NCBI GenBank assembly: GCA_019429205.1
Contig: JAHYIT010000012.1
Span: 1 to 64,000 of the forward strand
Direction: 5' to 3'
From: Mariniphaga sp.
GTDB lineage: Bacteria; Bacteroidota; Bacteroidia; Bacteroidales; Prolixibacteraceae
Length of the DNA: 64,000 nucleotides
Part shown: piece by piece, positions 35,434 to 44,748 of the stretch
Layout of the letters: each line of letters opens with the position of its first letter
How positions within the stretch are numbered: the stretch's first letter is position 1
Notes under the pieces: generated by a model
Seen by the model: the letters and a program-made list of their open reading frames with translations, nothing else
Told to the model about the DNA's origin: nothing
Database searches by the model: none
Program-made: the position numbers and the translations under genes

Positions 35434-36306
35434 CTATTTCCCCTGCTTGAAAAGAATTTCCTTCTCTTTTTTGGTGAGGCTTTCATACCCCGATTCTGCA
35501 ATTTTATCCAGAATCCGGTTGATTTCTTCCTGTTTAATGTTTTGCTGGCGGTTATATTCATAATCGTCTCGCGGCGGTGCTTGCTGTTTAAACGTTACTT
35601 TCATCCGCTCTTTGGGTTTGAACCAATCGCCAATTTTATCGATAAAGGCAACCAAACCCGAACCCCAGTCTTTTCCCTTACGCAATTGCACAATGTAAAA
35701 CCATCCCCAGGCGGCGCCACCCAAATGAGCCAGATTTCCGCCCGGGTTGGAAGCCGAAATGCCGATAATGGATATTACGACATAAAAAGCAGCAATGTAT
35801 TTCAACGGGAAACGACCGATAAAAAACAGGTGAATCTCCCGCTGCGAATCGTAAACGGCAATGGCCATCAACAGGGCAAAAACCGATGCCGATGCCCCAA
35901 ACAAAATGGCATTGACCGACTGAAAAGCCGGAAAAATATTGAAGGCCAGCACATACAGCAAAGCGCCGGCCAGCCCGCCCAGCAGGTAAATGCTCAGCAG
36001 TTTGTCTCCTTCAAAATGATAAAGAAAAAGTTTGCCAAACCAGTACAACCCCAGAATATTGAACAGCAGGTGCAGAAATCCGGCATGCAGAAACATGTAG
36101 GTAACGGGAGTCCAAAACCGTTGTAAAAGCATTTCGGGGTTCGAAGGAACCGAAAGCCATTCGATGAGATAAAATGGCTGGCCAACGAGATAAAAAATAA
36201 CTCCGAGTAGTTTGATCAGAAGAAAAACACCCAGATTGATGTAAATGAGCCGGGTCAGCACCGAACCCTCCTTAAACGTACGCTTTATGTCGGCCCAAAT
36301 ATCCAT
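35434..36306 (-). CDS. rhomboid family intramembrane protease (second of pair)
   Basis: 290 residues with six membrane helices (about 20-210). The catalytic serine lies in FGASASVFALL (GASA in place of the usual GxSG) and the histidine in NLAHLGGAAWGW. A cytoplasmic tail of about 80 residues ends in a charged helical segment (EEINRILDKIAESGYESLTKKEKEIL), a DUF6576-type tail known from Bacteroidota rhomboids. Its start shares one base with the stop of the other rhomboid gene (TAATG). Confidence 0.9.
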   Translation of the reverse strand: MDIWADIKRTFKEGSVLTRLIYINLGVFLLIKLLGVIFYLVGQPFYLIEWLSVPSNPEMLLQRFWTPVTYMFLHAGFLHLLFNILGLYWFGKLFLYHFEGDKLLSIYLLGGLAGALLYVLAFNIFPAFQSVNAILFGASASVFALLMAIAVYDSQREIHLFFIGRFPLKYIAAFYVVISIIGISASNPGGNLAHLGGAAWGWFYIVQLRKGKDWGSGLVAFIDKIGDWFKPKERMKVTFKQQAPPRDDYEYNRQQNIKQEEINRILDKIAESGYESLTKKEKEILFKQGK

Positions 36307-37118
36307 TAATAAAAATGTCTGGTGTTTTTGTTCCAGTATTTAATGAGCAAATAACCAAACAGCATCCCACCCAGGTGTGCAAAATGTGCCACGTTACTGC
36401 CCGGCCGGGAGAAACCTAAATAAAGTTCAATTAAACCGTAAGCAATAACAAAATATTTGGCTTTGATGGGAATGGGCGGAAAAAGCAGCATCAACTGGGT
36501 ATTGGGGAAAAGCACACCAAATGCCAGCAGCACACCAAACACTGCACCCGACGCACCAACCGTGGGAATATCCATTTTCAGTTGCAGAATACGTTCCATC
36601 AGGTTCAAAGCTTCAGCAGCATAAGCTGAACTGGTGGCATCGTTGTACCAGGTATTAATGAAATCGCGCACCTGTACCGATGCATTAGATAAATGTTTGC
36701 TGACAAATTGGTCGAGCAGCTCAGGTGATGGAGTATTACGGAATGCCTCAATGGCATTTTGCATGGAAGAAATTTCGAGGTAATTTACAAACATGTGGAG
36801 CGCAACAGCGCCCAAACCGGTCACAAAATAATAAATAAGAAACCGGCGCGATCCCCAAACACTTTCCAGAACACGTCCAAACATCCACAGGGCAAACATA
36901 TTAAAAAACAGGTGCATAAGCCCCCCGTGCATAAACATGTGCGTTACAATCTGGTGCATCATAAATTTGTCGGAGCCCGGATAGTGCATGCCCAGGTATG
37001 CTACCAAATCGATTCCCCTGCTCTGCAAAACCCAGGTGGCCAGCAAAAGCAACACATTAATAATAATCAGGTTTTTAACAACCGGAGGAATCGCGTTCAA
37101 TACAGGACGGTAATTCAT
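36306..37118 (-). CDS. rhomboid family intramembrane protease (first of pair)
   Basis: 270 residues from the ATG at 37118; the open frame reaches a TTG at 37127. Seven hydrophobic segments; HMFMHGGLMHLFFNMFALW is the rhomboid HxxxN region, the serine is in VGASGAVFGVLLAF and the histidine in FAHLGGMLFGY. A loop of about 60 residues (near 115-175) is inserted between helices. Paired rhomboids downstream of mutL recur in Bacteroidota. Substrates unknown. Confidence 0.92.
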   Translation of the reverse strand: MNYRPVLNAIPPVVKNLIIINVLLLLATWVLQSRGIDLVAYLGMHYPGSDKFMMHQIVTHMFMHGGLMHLFFNMFALWMFGRVLESVWGSRRFLIYYFVTGLGAVALHMFVNYLEISSMQNAIEAFRNTPSPELLDQFVSKHLSNASVQVRDFINTWYNDATSSAYAAEALNLMERILQLKMDIPTVGASGAVFGVLLAFGVLFPNTQLMLLFPPIPIKAKYFVIAYGLIELYLGFSRPGSNVAHFAHLGGMLFGYLLIKYWNKNTRHFY

Positions 37119-37200
37119 ATTATTCAAGTTGTAAGTTGTGCCAAAGGCATCCCTAAAAGAGAAACCCGAAGTTGGAAAACTTAATCCACTTAAACGGCAA

Positions 37201-37208
37201 CAAACTTA
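37201..37208 (-). promoter_or_regulatory. -7 box for the rhomboid pair
   Basis: Minus-strand TAAGTTTG, an exact TAnnTTTG match 82 bp upstream of the ATG at 37118. Confidence 0.4.
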
Positions 37209-37293
37209 GTTATTAATTTTTAACACTTATTTGGCTTCATTATTTACAAGAGCCAGACCATTATATTTAAATCGCCAATATAACGACATATTG

Positions 37294-39138
37294 TCATTTA
37301 TTAAAAGATTTTTCGATTTCCTCCAAAGGAATGATAGTAATTACTTTTTTTCCCTCAGGCGAATAATTGGGAGTTGAGCAGGCAAACAGGTTATCAATTA
37401 AATGGTCAATTTCTTCCTGTTTCAGCTCAGTGCCATAATCGAGTGCCGATGCTTTTGCCAGCGAAATAGCCACCTGCTCTTTGGCTTTGGCTTTGGCATC
37501 AACCGGTGAATTTTTATATTCTTCCAACAACTTTTCCACAATAATTTCGGGCAAAGAAACATCCAAAACTCCAGGTGTTCCGTTAATAATGAATGTGTTT
37601 TTCCCAAATTCGCGAATGTCGAAACCCAGCGCATGTAAATCAGTCAGAATATTTTTCAACAATTCGGCATCGCCGGCTTCCAATTCTAAAGTTTGAGGAA
37701 ACAGCTGCTGCTGGCTTGCCACCGAATCCGATTTCAGCACTTCCATAAACTGCTCGAAAAGAATACGTTCATGCGCCCGTTTTTGGTCAATTACCATCAA
37801 CCCCGACTTTACAGGCGTCAAAATATATTTCTGTTTTAACTGCAATATTTTTTTCCGGGAAATTCCTTCCGATGATTTGGCAGATTCAGAGAAACCCGAA
37901 GCCGGCAAAGTTTCGTCCTCTGACTTTAAAATTAACTGGGCCCCCTGGTACAAATCTTCCCACCGGGTTAAATTGGGCTTATCGGTTTTGGCAGTTTTGG
38001 GCAGTTTAAACGATGGTGTTTTCTCCGTTTCAAACGGGTTATAATCCCGATTCACTATAATTTCCGGGTAATGAATTTCTCCGGAATCTTTTCTCCTGAC
38101 CGGAATATCAATACTTCCGCTCTGGTCAAAATCAATAGAAGGAACTACATTGTGTTTTCCCAGCGATTCGCGCACTGCTGCAAAAATTACCTGCCAGATG
38201 GCGCGGTCGTCTTCAAATTTTATTTCTGTTTTTGTGGGATGCACGTTGATATCAATGGCAGCCGGGTCAATTTCCAAAAAAAGAAAATAAGAGGGGAAAG
38301 TGTCGGAAGTAAGCAGTTTTTCGTAAGCTTGCGTCACTGCTTTATGGAACCAGGGATGCCGCATGTAGCGTTTATTCACGAAAAAAAACTGCTCGCCCAT
38401 GGTCTTCCGGGCATATTTAGGCTGGCCAACATATCCCAAAATGTTTACCATGCTGGTTTCCTCCTCCACCGGAACCAGGCTCTGGTTTATGCTTTTCCCG
38501 AAAATATCTACAATCCTTCGCCGGAAATTGCTTTTTCCCAGCTCGTAAAGCGATGATTTGTTGTGAAAAAACGAAAACCGGATATCAGGATTTGGGAGGG
38601 CTACCCGTTGAATTTCGTTAATGATATGTTTTAATTCGGTAGTATTTGCCTTGAGAAATTTGCGGCGGGCAGGCACATTGTAAAACAGGTTTTTTACCGT
38701 AATGGTTGTTCCGTTTGAACAAGCCACCGGCTCCTGAGTTTTTACTTCCGAACCAATAATGTGAATCAGTGTTCCCACTTCGTCTTCCATGCGTTTGGTG
38801 CGCAATTCCACATCGGCAATGGCGGCAATGGAAGCCAGCGCTTCGCCCCGGAAACCCATGGTGCGGATGCAAAACAAATCGTTGGCCGAATTGATTTTTG
38901 AAGTAGCATGCCGTTCAAAAGCCATCCGTGCATCGGTGGGCGACATGCCGCAACCGTTATCGGTAATCTGGATCAAGGTTTTTCCGGCGTCTTTAATGTG
39001 AATGGTAATTTCATCGGCACCGGCATCCAGTGCGTTCTCCACCAGTTCTTTCACCACCGAGGCTGGTCGCTGAATCACTTCGCCGGCAGCAATCTGGTTG
39101 GCTACCGAGTCGGGTAATAATTGAATAATATCGCTCAC
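37294..39138 (-). CDS. mutL: DNA mismatch repair protein MutL
   Basis: 614 residues starting with GTG, which shares its first base with the TAG stop of the upstream gene. The GHKL ATPase domain has VVKELVENALDAGA (near 28-41), DNGCGM and GFRGEALASIAAI (near 95). The C-terminal dimerisation domain has DQKRAHERILFE near 450, where endonuclease-type MutL usually has DQHAxxE, and SPEGKKVI where CPHGRP is usual. So nicking activity may be weak or absent (inference). MutL links MutS mismatch recognition to repair. Confidence 0.96.
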   Translation of the reverse strand: MSDIIQLLPDSVANQIAAGEVIQRPASVVKELVENALDAGADEITIHIKDAGKTLIQITDNGCGMSPTDARMAFERHATSKINSANDLFCIRTMGFRGEALASIAAIADVELRTKRMEDEVGTLIHIIGSEVKTQEPVACSNGTTITVKNLFYNVPARRKFLKANTTELKHIINEIQRVALPNPDIRFSFFHNKSSLYELGKSNFRRRIVDIFGKSINQSLVPVEEETSMVNILGYVGQPKYARKTMGEQFFFVNKRYMRHPWFHKAVTQAYEKLLTSDTFPSYFLFLEIDPAAIDINVHPTKTEIKFEDDRAIWQVIFAAVRESLGKHNVVPSIDFDQSGSIDIPVRRKDSGEIHYPEIIVNRDYNPFETEKTPSFKLPKTAKTDKPNLTRWEDLYQGAQLILKSEDETLPASGFSESAKSSEGISRKKILQLKQKYILTPVKSGLMVIDQKRAHERILFEQFMEVLKSDSVASQQQLFPQTLELEAGDAELLKNILTDLHALGFDIREFGKNTFIINGTPGVLDVSLPEIIVEKLLEEYKNSPVDAKAKAKEQVAISLAKASALDYGTELKQEEIDHLIDNLFACSTPNYSPEGKKVITIIPLEEIEKSFNK

Positions 39139-39452
39139 TAAAACGTAAAATCAGAATAAAAAAACAGGTAAAAAATCAGGGTCAGTATTAAAATCAGGAT
39201 GATAAGCCGGGTGTTGGAAGCCCTGCGGGCTTTTTCCGACGATTTGGAAAATCCTTCCTGCGCCTGCCTGAACTGTCCTTTGATGTTGGGCCGGAAAGGC
39301 CTGTTGCTGCCGGGTTTTTTCTCATCCACAATTCCCAGTTCATCTTTTACACGTCGTTCACGCTCGTCCCGTTCATCCTTGTCGGGGTCGTAAAAACGCG
39401 GCGTGATGTGAAACTTTTTTGCCAGCGGTGTATGAAAAAATCTCCCAATCAT
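39138..39452 (-). CDS. small membrane protein upstream of mutL
   Basis: 104 residues: a basic/acidic N-terminal part (RFYDPDKDERDERERR) and one C-terminal membrane helix (about 83-100), i.e. tail-anchored. Short proteins of this shape recur upstream of mutL in Bacteroidota; the function is unknown. Its TAG stop overlaps the mutL GTG by one base, implying translational coupling. Confidence 0.75.
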   Translation of the reverse strand: MIGRFFHTPLAKKFHITPRFYDPDKDERDERERRVKDELGIVDEKKPGSNRPFRPNIKGQFRQAQEGFSKSSEKARRASNTRLIILILILTLIFYLFFYSDFTF

Positions 39453-39454
39453 AA

Positions 39455-39610
39455 TCGTTTCTAATTTTTACAAAGATAAGGTTTATTCAGAAAATTACAG
39501 ATTTTAAGTTTCCTTCTGAAAATGTTATTCTGATGCAATTGGCCGATGACGAAACCCTTCGCATAGAACAACAAACCACTGTAGACGGCCCCCTGGAGTT
39601 TCGGAAATAA
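39455..39610 (+). other. short open frame, possible gene tail
   Basis: An open frame of 51 codons with protein-like composition, ending ADDETLRIEQQTTVDGPLE and two to three more residues before TAA. The only ATG (39533) leaves 25 residues. It overlaps the promoter of the mutL operon. It could be the remnant 3' end of a lost gene. No family is recognised. Confidence 0.25.
39471..39478 (-). promoter_or_regulatory. -7 box for the 104-aa gene/mutL operon
   Basis: Minus-strand TATCTTTG, an exact TAnnTTTG match about 19 bp upstream of the ATG at 39452. Confidence 0.5.
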
Positions 39611-39630
39611 CTTCAGGGATTTCAACAGAT

Positions 39631-39650
39631 AAAAGGAAAAAACTTTCCTT
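39631..39650 (-). terminator. weak terminator after the tail-fibre-like operon
   Basis: On the minus strand a 7-bp stem AAGGAAA / TTTCCTT with a 4-nt loop and a short T run, 18 bp past the stop at 39668. Confidence 0.4.
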
Positions 39651-39667
39651 ATGTTTTCTTCACAGGT

Positions 39668-40144
39668 TTATTGGTTTTTTATGATTTTGAAAACCATTAC
39701 ATATTCCCGGTTGAGTGATAAAACATTTAGGAAATAAATACCTGAAACATAGCTTTCCATGTCTATTTCTTCGGTGTTGGCGTGCATTTCTTTCAAAACA
39801 GATTTACGCCCCGTGATGTCGGAAATTTCATAAAAGAACTGCTCATCCCCTGTCTGAATGATTTCAATTTTCAGAAACCGCCCGGTGGGATTGGGATACA
39901 CTTTCACTTCCACTCCGGGAAGTTCCATTTCGCTGATGGCCGTTACCAGAAGTTTGGTCTGGTGCATGCCCTGCGTGAGAATATGGTTTGAACCTGAGAT
40001 GGTTTCAATGACCGGTTCGCCCAGTGTCCAGTCAACTTTATACCCTGTAATATTTCCGGAGTTTCCGGAACTTGACACTACCTGCTGGGCATACGATGAT
40101 GTTGCTGCAAAAAGCAGCATTAATAAAATTACAATTGGTTTCAT
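39668..40144 (-). CDS. small T9SS type A sorting domain protein
   Basis: 158 residues from the ATG at 40144, where a signal peptide begins (ending SSYAQ). A short beta region (VDWTLGEPVIETISG, a motif common before these domains) leads to the C-terminal sorting domain: VKVYPNPTGRFLKIEI, YEISDITGRK and GIYFLNV. The CTD directs export across the outer membrane by type IX secretion. It is the last gene of the operon with the tail-fibre-like proteins, 19 bp after the previous stop, and the only one carrying a CTD. Confidence 0.85.
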   Translation of the reverse strand: MKPIVILLMLLFAATSSYAQQVVSSSGNSGNITGYKVDWTLGEPVIETISGSNHILTQGMHQTKLLVTAISEMELPGVEVKVYPNPTGRFLKIEIIQTGDEQFFYEISDITGRKSVLKEMHANTEEIDMESYVSGIYFLNVLSLNREYVMVFKIIKNQ

Positions 40145-40163
40145 TTTGATTTTGTTTAAATTT

Positions 40164-42329
40164 TTATTTTTCGTTTTGTGCACTCACAGAAAAAAATCTT
40201 TCCAGCCGTTCAATCCGGAAATTCTGTTCTCTGTTTTCCGCTTTCAGCCGGTCGTTTTCAGCTTTCAGTTCTTTAATGGCATTGACCATAGCCACGTTGA
40301 TGGCATGGATGTTAAAATCGAGGTACCCGTCTTCAGCTTCCGAAACTGCTTCAGGGAATACTTTCTGAACCTCCTGTGCTACAAAACCAACCTGTTCAAC
40401 TTCTGATAATAGTTCCCGTGGATTGCCTTCATTATACACAAAACGAACAGCATTGAGGGCAGCAATTTCATCCAATCCCTTTTCATAATTGCCCAACACG
40501 GTTTTCAACCTCAAATCGGAAGAAGTTGCCCACGAAGTGCCGCCTTCGGTTTTGTAGGCATTACCTACCACATGAAGTTTCTGAGTAGGGTTGTTGGTCC
40601 CGAGACCAACGAAAGCGTTGGATTGCTTGGCAAAAATGGCAACTGTGTATGCATTATTATTAATCGTAAGTCCACCTCCCGCAGCACTGTTAAAAATATG
40701 CCATTTTTCTGTGTTTCCTTCATAAAGGCGAAATCCGGCATCCTGTCCGGCAGAAGATTGAATGAACATAAAAGAATTTGGATATCCACTTCCATATAAA
40801 TGTAATCCTGCGTTTGGGCTAATTGTATTAATTCCAATTTTTCCTGTTTCAGAAATGGCTAACCTGTAATATCCGGTACCACCAGCCGTTTGTGATGTTG
40901 CAAATAAAATGGACCCTCCTCCTTTGTTGTTTAAAATCATATTTGAACCTGCTGCTCCATAAATTACATCGGTATTACCCTCACCTGTAATTCTATATCC
41001 GTTATCTGGTTTTAATAATTCAGGTTTATATGCAAGATATATGCTTCCATTGTCTAATTGCAGGTTCCCATCAGCGATGTGCATTTTACTTTGCGGTGTA
41101 TTTGTCCCAATGCCAATATTACCATATTTACTGATGAACATTCTCGACATGGAAGTTGCTCCTGCTGTTGGATACGTATAAAATTTTATACCGCCACCCA
41201 CATAGTTTAAAAGTTCAAGATTGGCCTCATCAACTCTCATTTCACAAGTATTACCTCCCCATTTTATTCCATAACTTCCGTTATCTGCCAACACATTCCC
41301 TGATACATGAAGCCTTGCAGCAGGTGAATTCGTTCCGATTCCAACCCTTCCGCTATTATAAAAGATACCCGAACCCGTTGTCTTCCATAAACAGGATTCC
41401 ACGGCAACATTCTGAGGGACCCATGCAGTGCCGCTGAAAGTAAGAACCTGTCCGGCAGTGGCCCCCATAGAAGCCAGTTTCGGTGCAGTTACAGCGCCAT
41501 TGGCAAGTTTTGCAGATGTTACGGCGTTGCTGGCCAGTTTGACCTCAGAAACTGCTCCGTCAGCAATTTTGGCTTCGGTTACAGCATTGCCGGCAAGTTT
41601 TGCAGCCACAACTTTGCCATCGCCAATGATAGGGTTGGGATAAGTTCCTGAAAGGTCGCCCCCTGCCGGACCGGTGGGATTGCTGCCGCCGCTGCCGGTT
41701 TCATCGGCTGCCGGCGCCCATGTAGTACCGTTCCATTTCAAAGCTTGACCGGTAGTTGCGCCACCCTGCGCAATTTTAGCGCCGGTTACTGCTCCTGTCG
41801 CAATTTTGGCTTCGGAAACTGCATTGCTGGCAATTTTTGCCGAAGTAACCGAGTTACCGGCCAAATCGGCGGCTACAATCGTTCCATCCACAATTTTTGC
41901 CGAAGTAACCGAATTATCAGCTATCTCACCTGCAGTCTGAGCATGGAAAGCATACGGAACGGCCATCAGTTGCATGGTTCCCAAATGAGAAAAGGTGCTG
42001 CCGTTATTGGGGTCGAGTTCTACTTTTAAATAATGGGAGTTACTTCCCCATGCCGCCGGGTCAAAGTTTCCGCTGACTTTGGTACCAGAGCCCACCACCA
42101 GGTTGGCCAGCCCAAATTCATTGGTAGCCTTCGACTGGGTCTCCACATAAACCGCTGTGCCGGTAACGCTGTTCTGCAAAATACTGAACTTGAATTTTAC
42201 GGTTTTACTGGCAACAATTTCGCCTGAGTTGTTGCGTACCACGGCCTGGTAACTGAAACCAGCCGGAATCTGTGCCATCAATACAACGGTAAACAGTAAA
42301 AAGAATAAAGTAAAAATTGATTTTTTCAT
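40164..42329 (-). CDS. secreted tail-fibre-like protein with peptidase S74 chaperone domain (721 aa)
   Basis: Signal peptide (1-19, ending LMAQ), then the module shared with the two upstream paralogues (about 20-135; GFSYQAVVRNNSGE, GSNSHYLKVELDPNNG). Short AKIA/TSAKI stalk repeats of about 10-11 residues follow (135-300), then RVGIGTNSPAARLHVSG-type beta segments. The C-terminal peptidase S74 domain (about 595-721) carries SSDLRLKTVLG with the Ser/Lys of the autocleavage site, and ends in a coiled coil (LKAENDRLKAENRE). S74 domains help phage tail spikes trimerise and then cut themselves off. No phage genes are near, so this is probably a surface fibre. Confidence 0.85.
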   Translation of the reverse strand: MKKSIFTLFFLLFTVVLMAQIPAGFSYQAVVRNNSGEIVASKTVKFKFSILQNSVTGTAVYVETQSKATNEFGLANLVVGSGTKVSGNFDPAAWGSNSHYLKVELDPNNGSTFSHLGTMQLMAVPYAFHAQTAGEIADNSVTSAKIVDGTIVAADLAGNSVTSAKIASNAVSEAKIATGAVTGAKIAQGGATTGQALKWNGTTWAPAADETGSGGSNPTGPAGGDLSGTYPNPIIGDGKVVAAKLAGNAVTEAKIADGAVSEVKLASNAVTSAKLANGAVTAPKLASMGATAGQVLTFSGTAWVPQNVAVESCLWKTTGSGIFYNSGRVGIGTNSPAARLHVSGNVLADNGSYGIKWGGNTCEMRVDEANLELLNYVGGGIKFYTYPTAGATSMSRMFISKYGNIGIGTNTPQSKMHIADGNLQLDNGSIYLAYKPELLKPDNGYRITGEGNTDVIYGAAGSNMILNNKGGGSILFATSQTAGGTGYYRLAISETGKIGINTISPNAGLHLYGSGYPNSFMFIQSSAGQDAGFRLYEGNTEKWHIFNSAAGGGLTINNNAYTVAIFAKQSNAFVGLGTNNPTQKLHVVGNAYKTEGGTSWATSSDLRLKTVLGNYEKGLDEIAALNAVRFVYNEGNPRELLSEVEQVGFVAQEVQKVFPEAVSEAEDGYLDFNIHAINVAMVNAIKELKAENDRLKAENREQNFRIERLERFFSVSAQNEK

Positions 42330-42346
42330 TGGTATGTTATTTTTGG

Positions 42347-44713
42347 TTATTTAATTTCAGTGTAACCGGATATGAAATTTTCCAGTCTTTCAAGCCTGTT
42401 AAGGATTTCACGGTTAACAGATTTAAACTGTTCATTCTCTGAAATCAGCCGGTCGTTTTCAGCATTCAGCTCTTTAATGGCATTTACCAGGGCAATGTTG
42501 ATAGCGTGGATGTTAAAATCGAGGTAACCGTCTTCAGCTTCCGAAACTGCTTCAGGAAAAATTTTCTGAACTTCCTGGGCCACAAAACCAACCTGTTCAA
42601 CATCTGATAATAGTTCCCTTGGATTGCCTTCATTATATACAAAACGAACAGCATTGAGGGCAGCAATTTCATCCAATCCCTTTTCATATTTACCCAACAC
42701 GGTTTTCAACCTTAAATCGGAAGAAGTTGCCCATGAAGTGCCACCTTCGGTTTTATAGGCATTGCCCACCACGTGAAGTTTCTGGGTTGGGGCAGTGGTT
42801 CCGAGGCCGACAAAGGTGTTGGATTGTTTGGCAAAAATGGCGGTATTCCCATCGGTATTGTAAATTTGTAACCCACCAGCCGCAACATTGTTAAACAGAT
42901 GCCATTTTACCGTTTTGCCGTCATATATGCGGATACCTGCATCATTCCCGACATTCGCCTCGATGTACATAAAACTGGCCGGGAAACCGGTCCCTCTTAT
43001 GTGCAAGCCAGCCTGTGGAGCATCTGTACCTATACCGGTAAATCCGCTTTTCAAAACCGTCATTGCATTGCTTGCCGAGGTTGCTCCATTACCGATAACA
43101 AAGAGCCTGTCATTTGGGCTCCATCCCGTCTTATCTTGAGGCGTATAACCTGTGTTGAAGTAACCGATAACCGTTTCACAAAATGACAAGGCTCTTACAT
43201 TTTGACCGATAGCGACAGAATTTTCTCCTTCAGCCTTTGTCTCTTTTCCCATGGCAATGGAATTTGCTCCCGAAGCTGTAGTATGATTCCCTATCGCCAC
43301 GGACCATTGACCCGAAGCTTCCGCAGCGTTTCCGAAGGCAGTGGAATTCGCTCCTGAAGCGATGGTCATGTAACCAAACGCAGTGGAATAACTTCCCGAG
43401 GCGGTGGGAGAAACTCCTATTGCAACTGAATTGGCACCCGAAGCCAGCGGACCGTAACCAAAGGCAACAGAGTAATTCCCGATATTATTCTTATCCCACC
43501 TCGTGCCTCCAACATAACCGGCCCTTAAAGCGGCTTTGTCGGGGTACCACATAAAGCGTGTGCCTTCGCCTGAGGCCGGAGGCTCACCTGGGTTCGAAGT
43601 TTTATATGCTCCGGCAAATAATATATTCCCCTGACCAACTGCGGTTCCCTGCACATGCAACTGTGCAGCAGGAGTATTGGTTCCTATTCCAACCTTTCCT
43701 ATTGTGCGGTACACATTGTCACCTGTTGACTGCCAGGTGCTTTCACCACTGCCTTCATTATCAGCAGCCGGCGCCCAGGTGGTGCCGTTCCACTTGAGTA
43801 CTTGTCCGCCGGTGGCGCCTTCCTGAGCTATTTTGGCACCGGTTACTGCTCCCGCAGCAATTTTGGCTTCGGTTACAGCGTTATTGGAAATTTTCGCAGA
43901 AGTGACCGAATTATTGGCAAAATCGGCAGTAACTATTGTACCATCCGCAATTTTGGCCGATGTGACCGCATTATTAGCAATTTTCGCTTCCGTAACCTTT
44001 CCTGCCCCAATGGTGGGGTCGGGATAATTACCCGTAAGGTCGCCGCCTGCCGGACCGGTTGGGTTGCTACCACCGCTTCCGGTCTCGTCGGCTGCCGGCG
44101 CCCATGTAGTGCCGTTCCACTTCAAAGCTTGTCCGGTGGTGGCACCAGCCTGTGCAATTTTCGCCCCGGTTACAGCCCCTGCTGCAATTTTGGCTTCAGT
44201 TACGGCATTGGTGGCAATCTTTGCCGCTGTTACCGAATTGCTGGCCAAATCGGTGGCTGCAATGGTTCCATTCACAATTTTGGCTGATGTAACCGAGTTG
44301 TCGGAAACCTCCTCTGCCGTTTTGGCATGGAAAGCATACGGGACGGCCATCAGTTGCATGGTTCCCAAAGGACTGAATGCGTTGCCGTTGTTGGGGTCGA
44401 GTTCTACTTTTAAATAATGGGAGTTACTTCCCCATGCCGCCGGGTTAAAGTTTCCGCTTACTTTAGTGCCTGAACCAACCACGAGGTTGGCCAGCCCAAA
44501 TTCATTGGTTTCCTTCGACTGGGTCTCCACATAAACCGCTGTCCCGGTTGCGCTGTTCTGTAAAATGCTGAACTTAAATTTTACGGTTTTACCGGCAACA
44601 ATTTCGCCTGAATTGTTGCGAACTACGGCCTGGTAACTGAATCCGGCCGGAACCTGTGCTTTAGTAAATAAAAAAAGAATGCAAGCCAAAGATAAGAGTA
44701 GAATACTTTTCAT
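42347..44713 (-). CDS. secreted tail-fibre-like protein with YadA-like head and S74 domain (788 aa)
   Basis: Same plan as the 721-residue neighbour: signal peptide (ending TKAQ), shared N-terminal module, two blocks of stalk repeats (about 130-310), then a head of about 424-510 made of 14-residue repeats of the type SVAIGxxxxASGxxST, as in YadA/Hep_Hag trimeric adhesins. A GTDAPQAGLHIRG segment leads to a C-terminal S74 domain (about 655-788; SSDLRLKTVLGKYEKGL) nearly identical to that of the neighbour. Likely a trimeric surface fibre. 17 bp separate it from the next gene. Confidence 0.85.
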   Translation of the reverse strand: MKSILLLSLACILFLFTKAQVPAGFSYQAVVRNNSGEIVAGKTVKFKFSILQNSATGTAVYVETQSKETNEFGLANLVVGSGTKVSGNFNPAAWGSNSHYLKVELDPNNGNAFSPLGTMQLMAVPYAFHAKTAEEVSDNSVTSAKIVNGTIAATDLASNSVTAAKIATNAVTEAKIAAGAVTGAKIAQAGATTGQALKWNGTTWAPAADETGSGGSNPTGPAGGDLTGNYPDPTIGAGKVTEAKIANNAVTSAKIADGTIVTADFANNSVTSAKISNNAVTEAKIAAGAVTGAKIAQEGATGGQVLKWNGTTWAPAADNEGSGESTWQSTGDNVYRTIGKVGIGTNTPAAQLHVQGTAVGQGNILFAGAYKTSNPGEPPASGEGTRFMWYPDKAALRAGYVGGTRWDKNNIGNYSVAFGYGPLASGANSVAIGVSPTASGSYSTAFGYMTIASGANSTAFGNAAEASGQWSVAIGNHTTASGANSIAMGKETKAEGENSVAIGQNVRALSFCETVIGYFNTGYTPQDKTGWSPNDRLFVIGNGATSASNAMTVLKSGFTGIGTDAPQAGLHIRGTGFPASFMYIEANVGNDAGIRIYDGKTVKWHLFNNVAAGGLQIYNTDGNTAIFAKQSNTFVGLGTTAPTQKLHVVGNAYKTEGGTSWATSSDLRLKTVLGKYEKGLDEIAALNAVRFVYNEGNPRELLSDVEQVGFVAQEVQKIFPEAVSEAEDGYLDFNIHAINIALVNAIKELNAENDRLISENEQFKSVNREILNRLERLENFISGYTEIK

Positions 44714-44748
44714 AATATTTTAGTTTTAATTTGTTTTTTCTGTCAATA

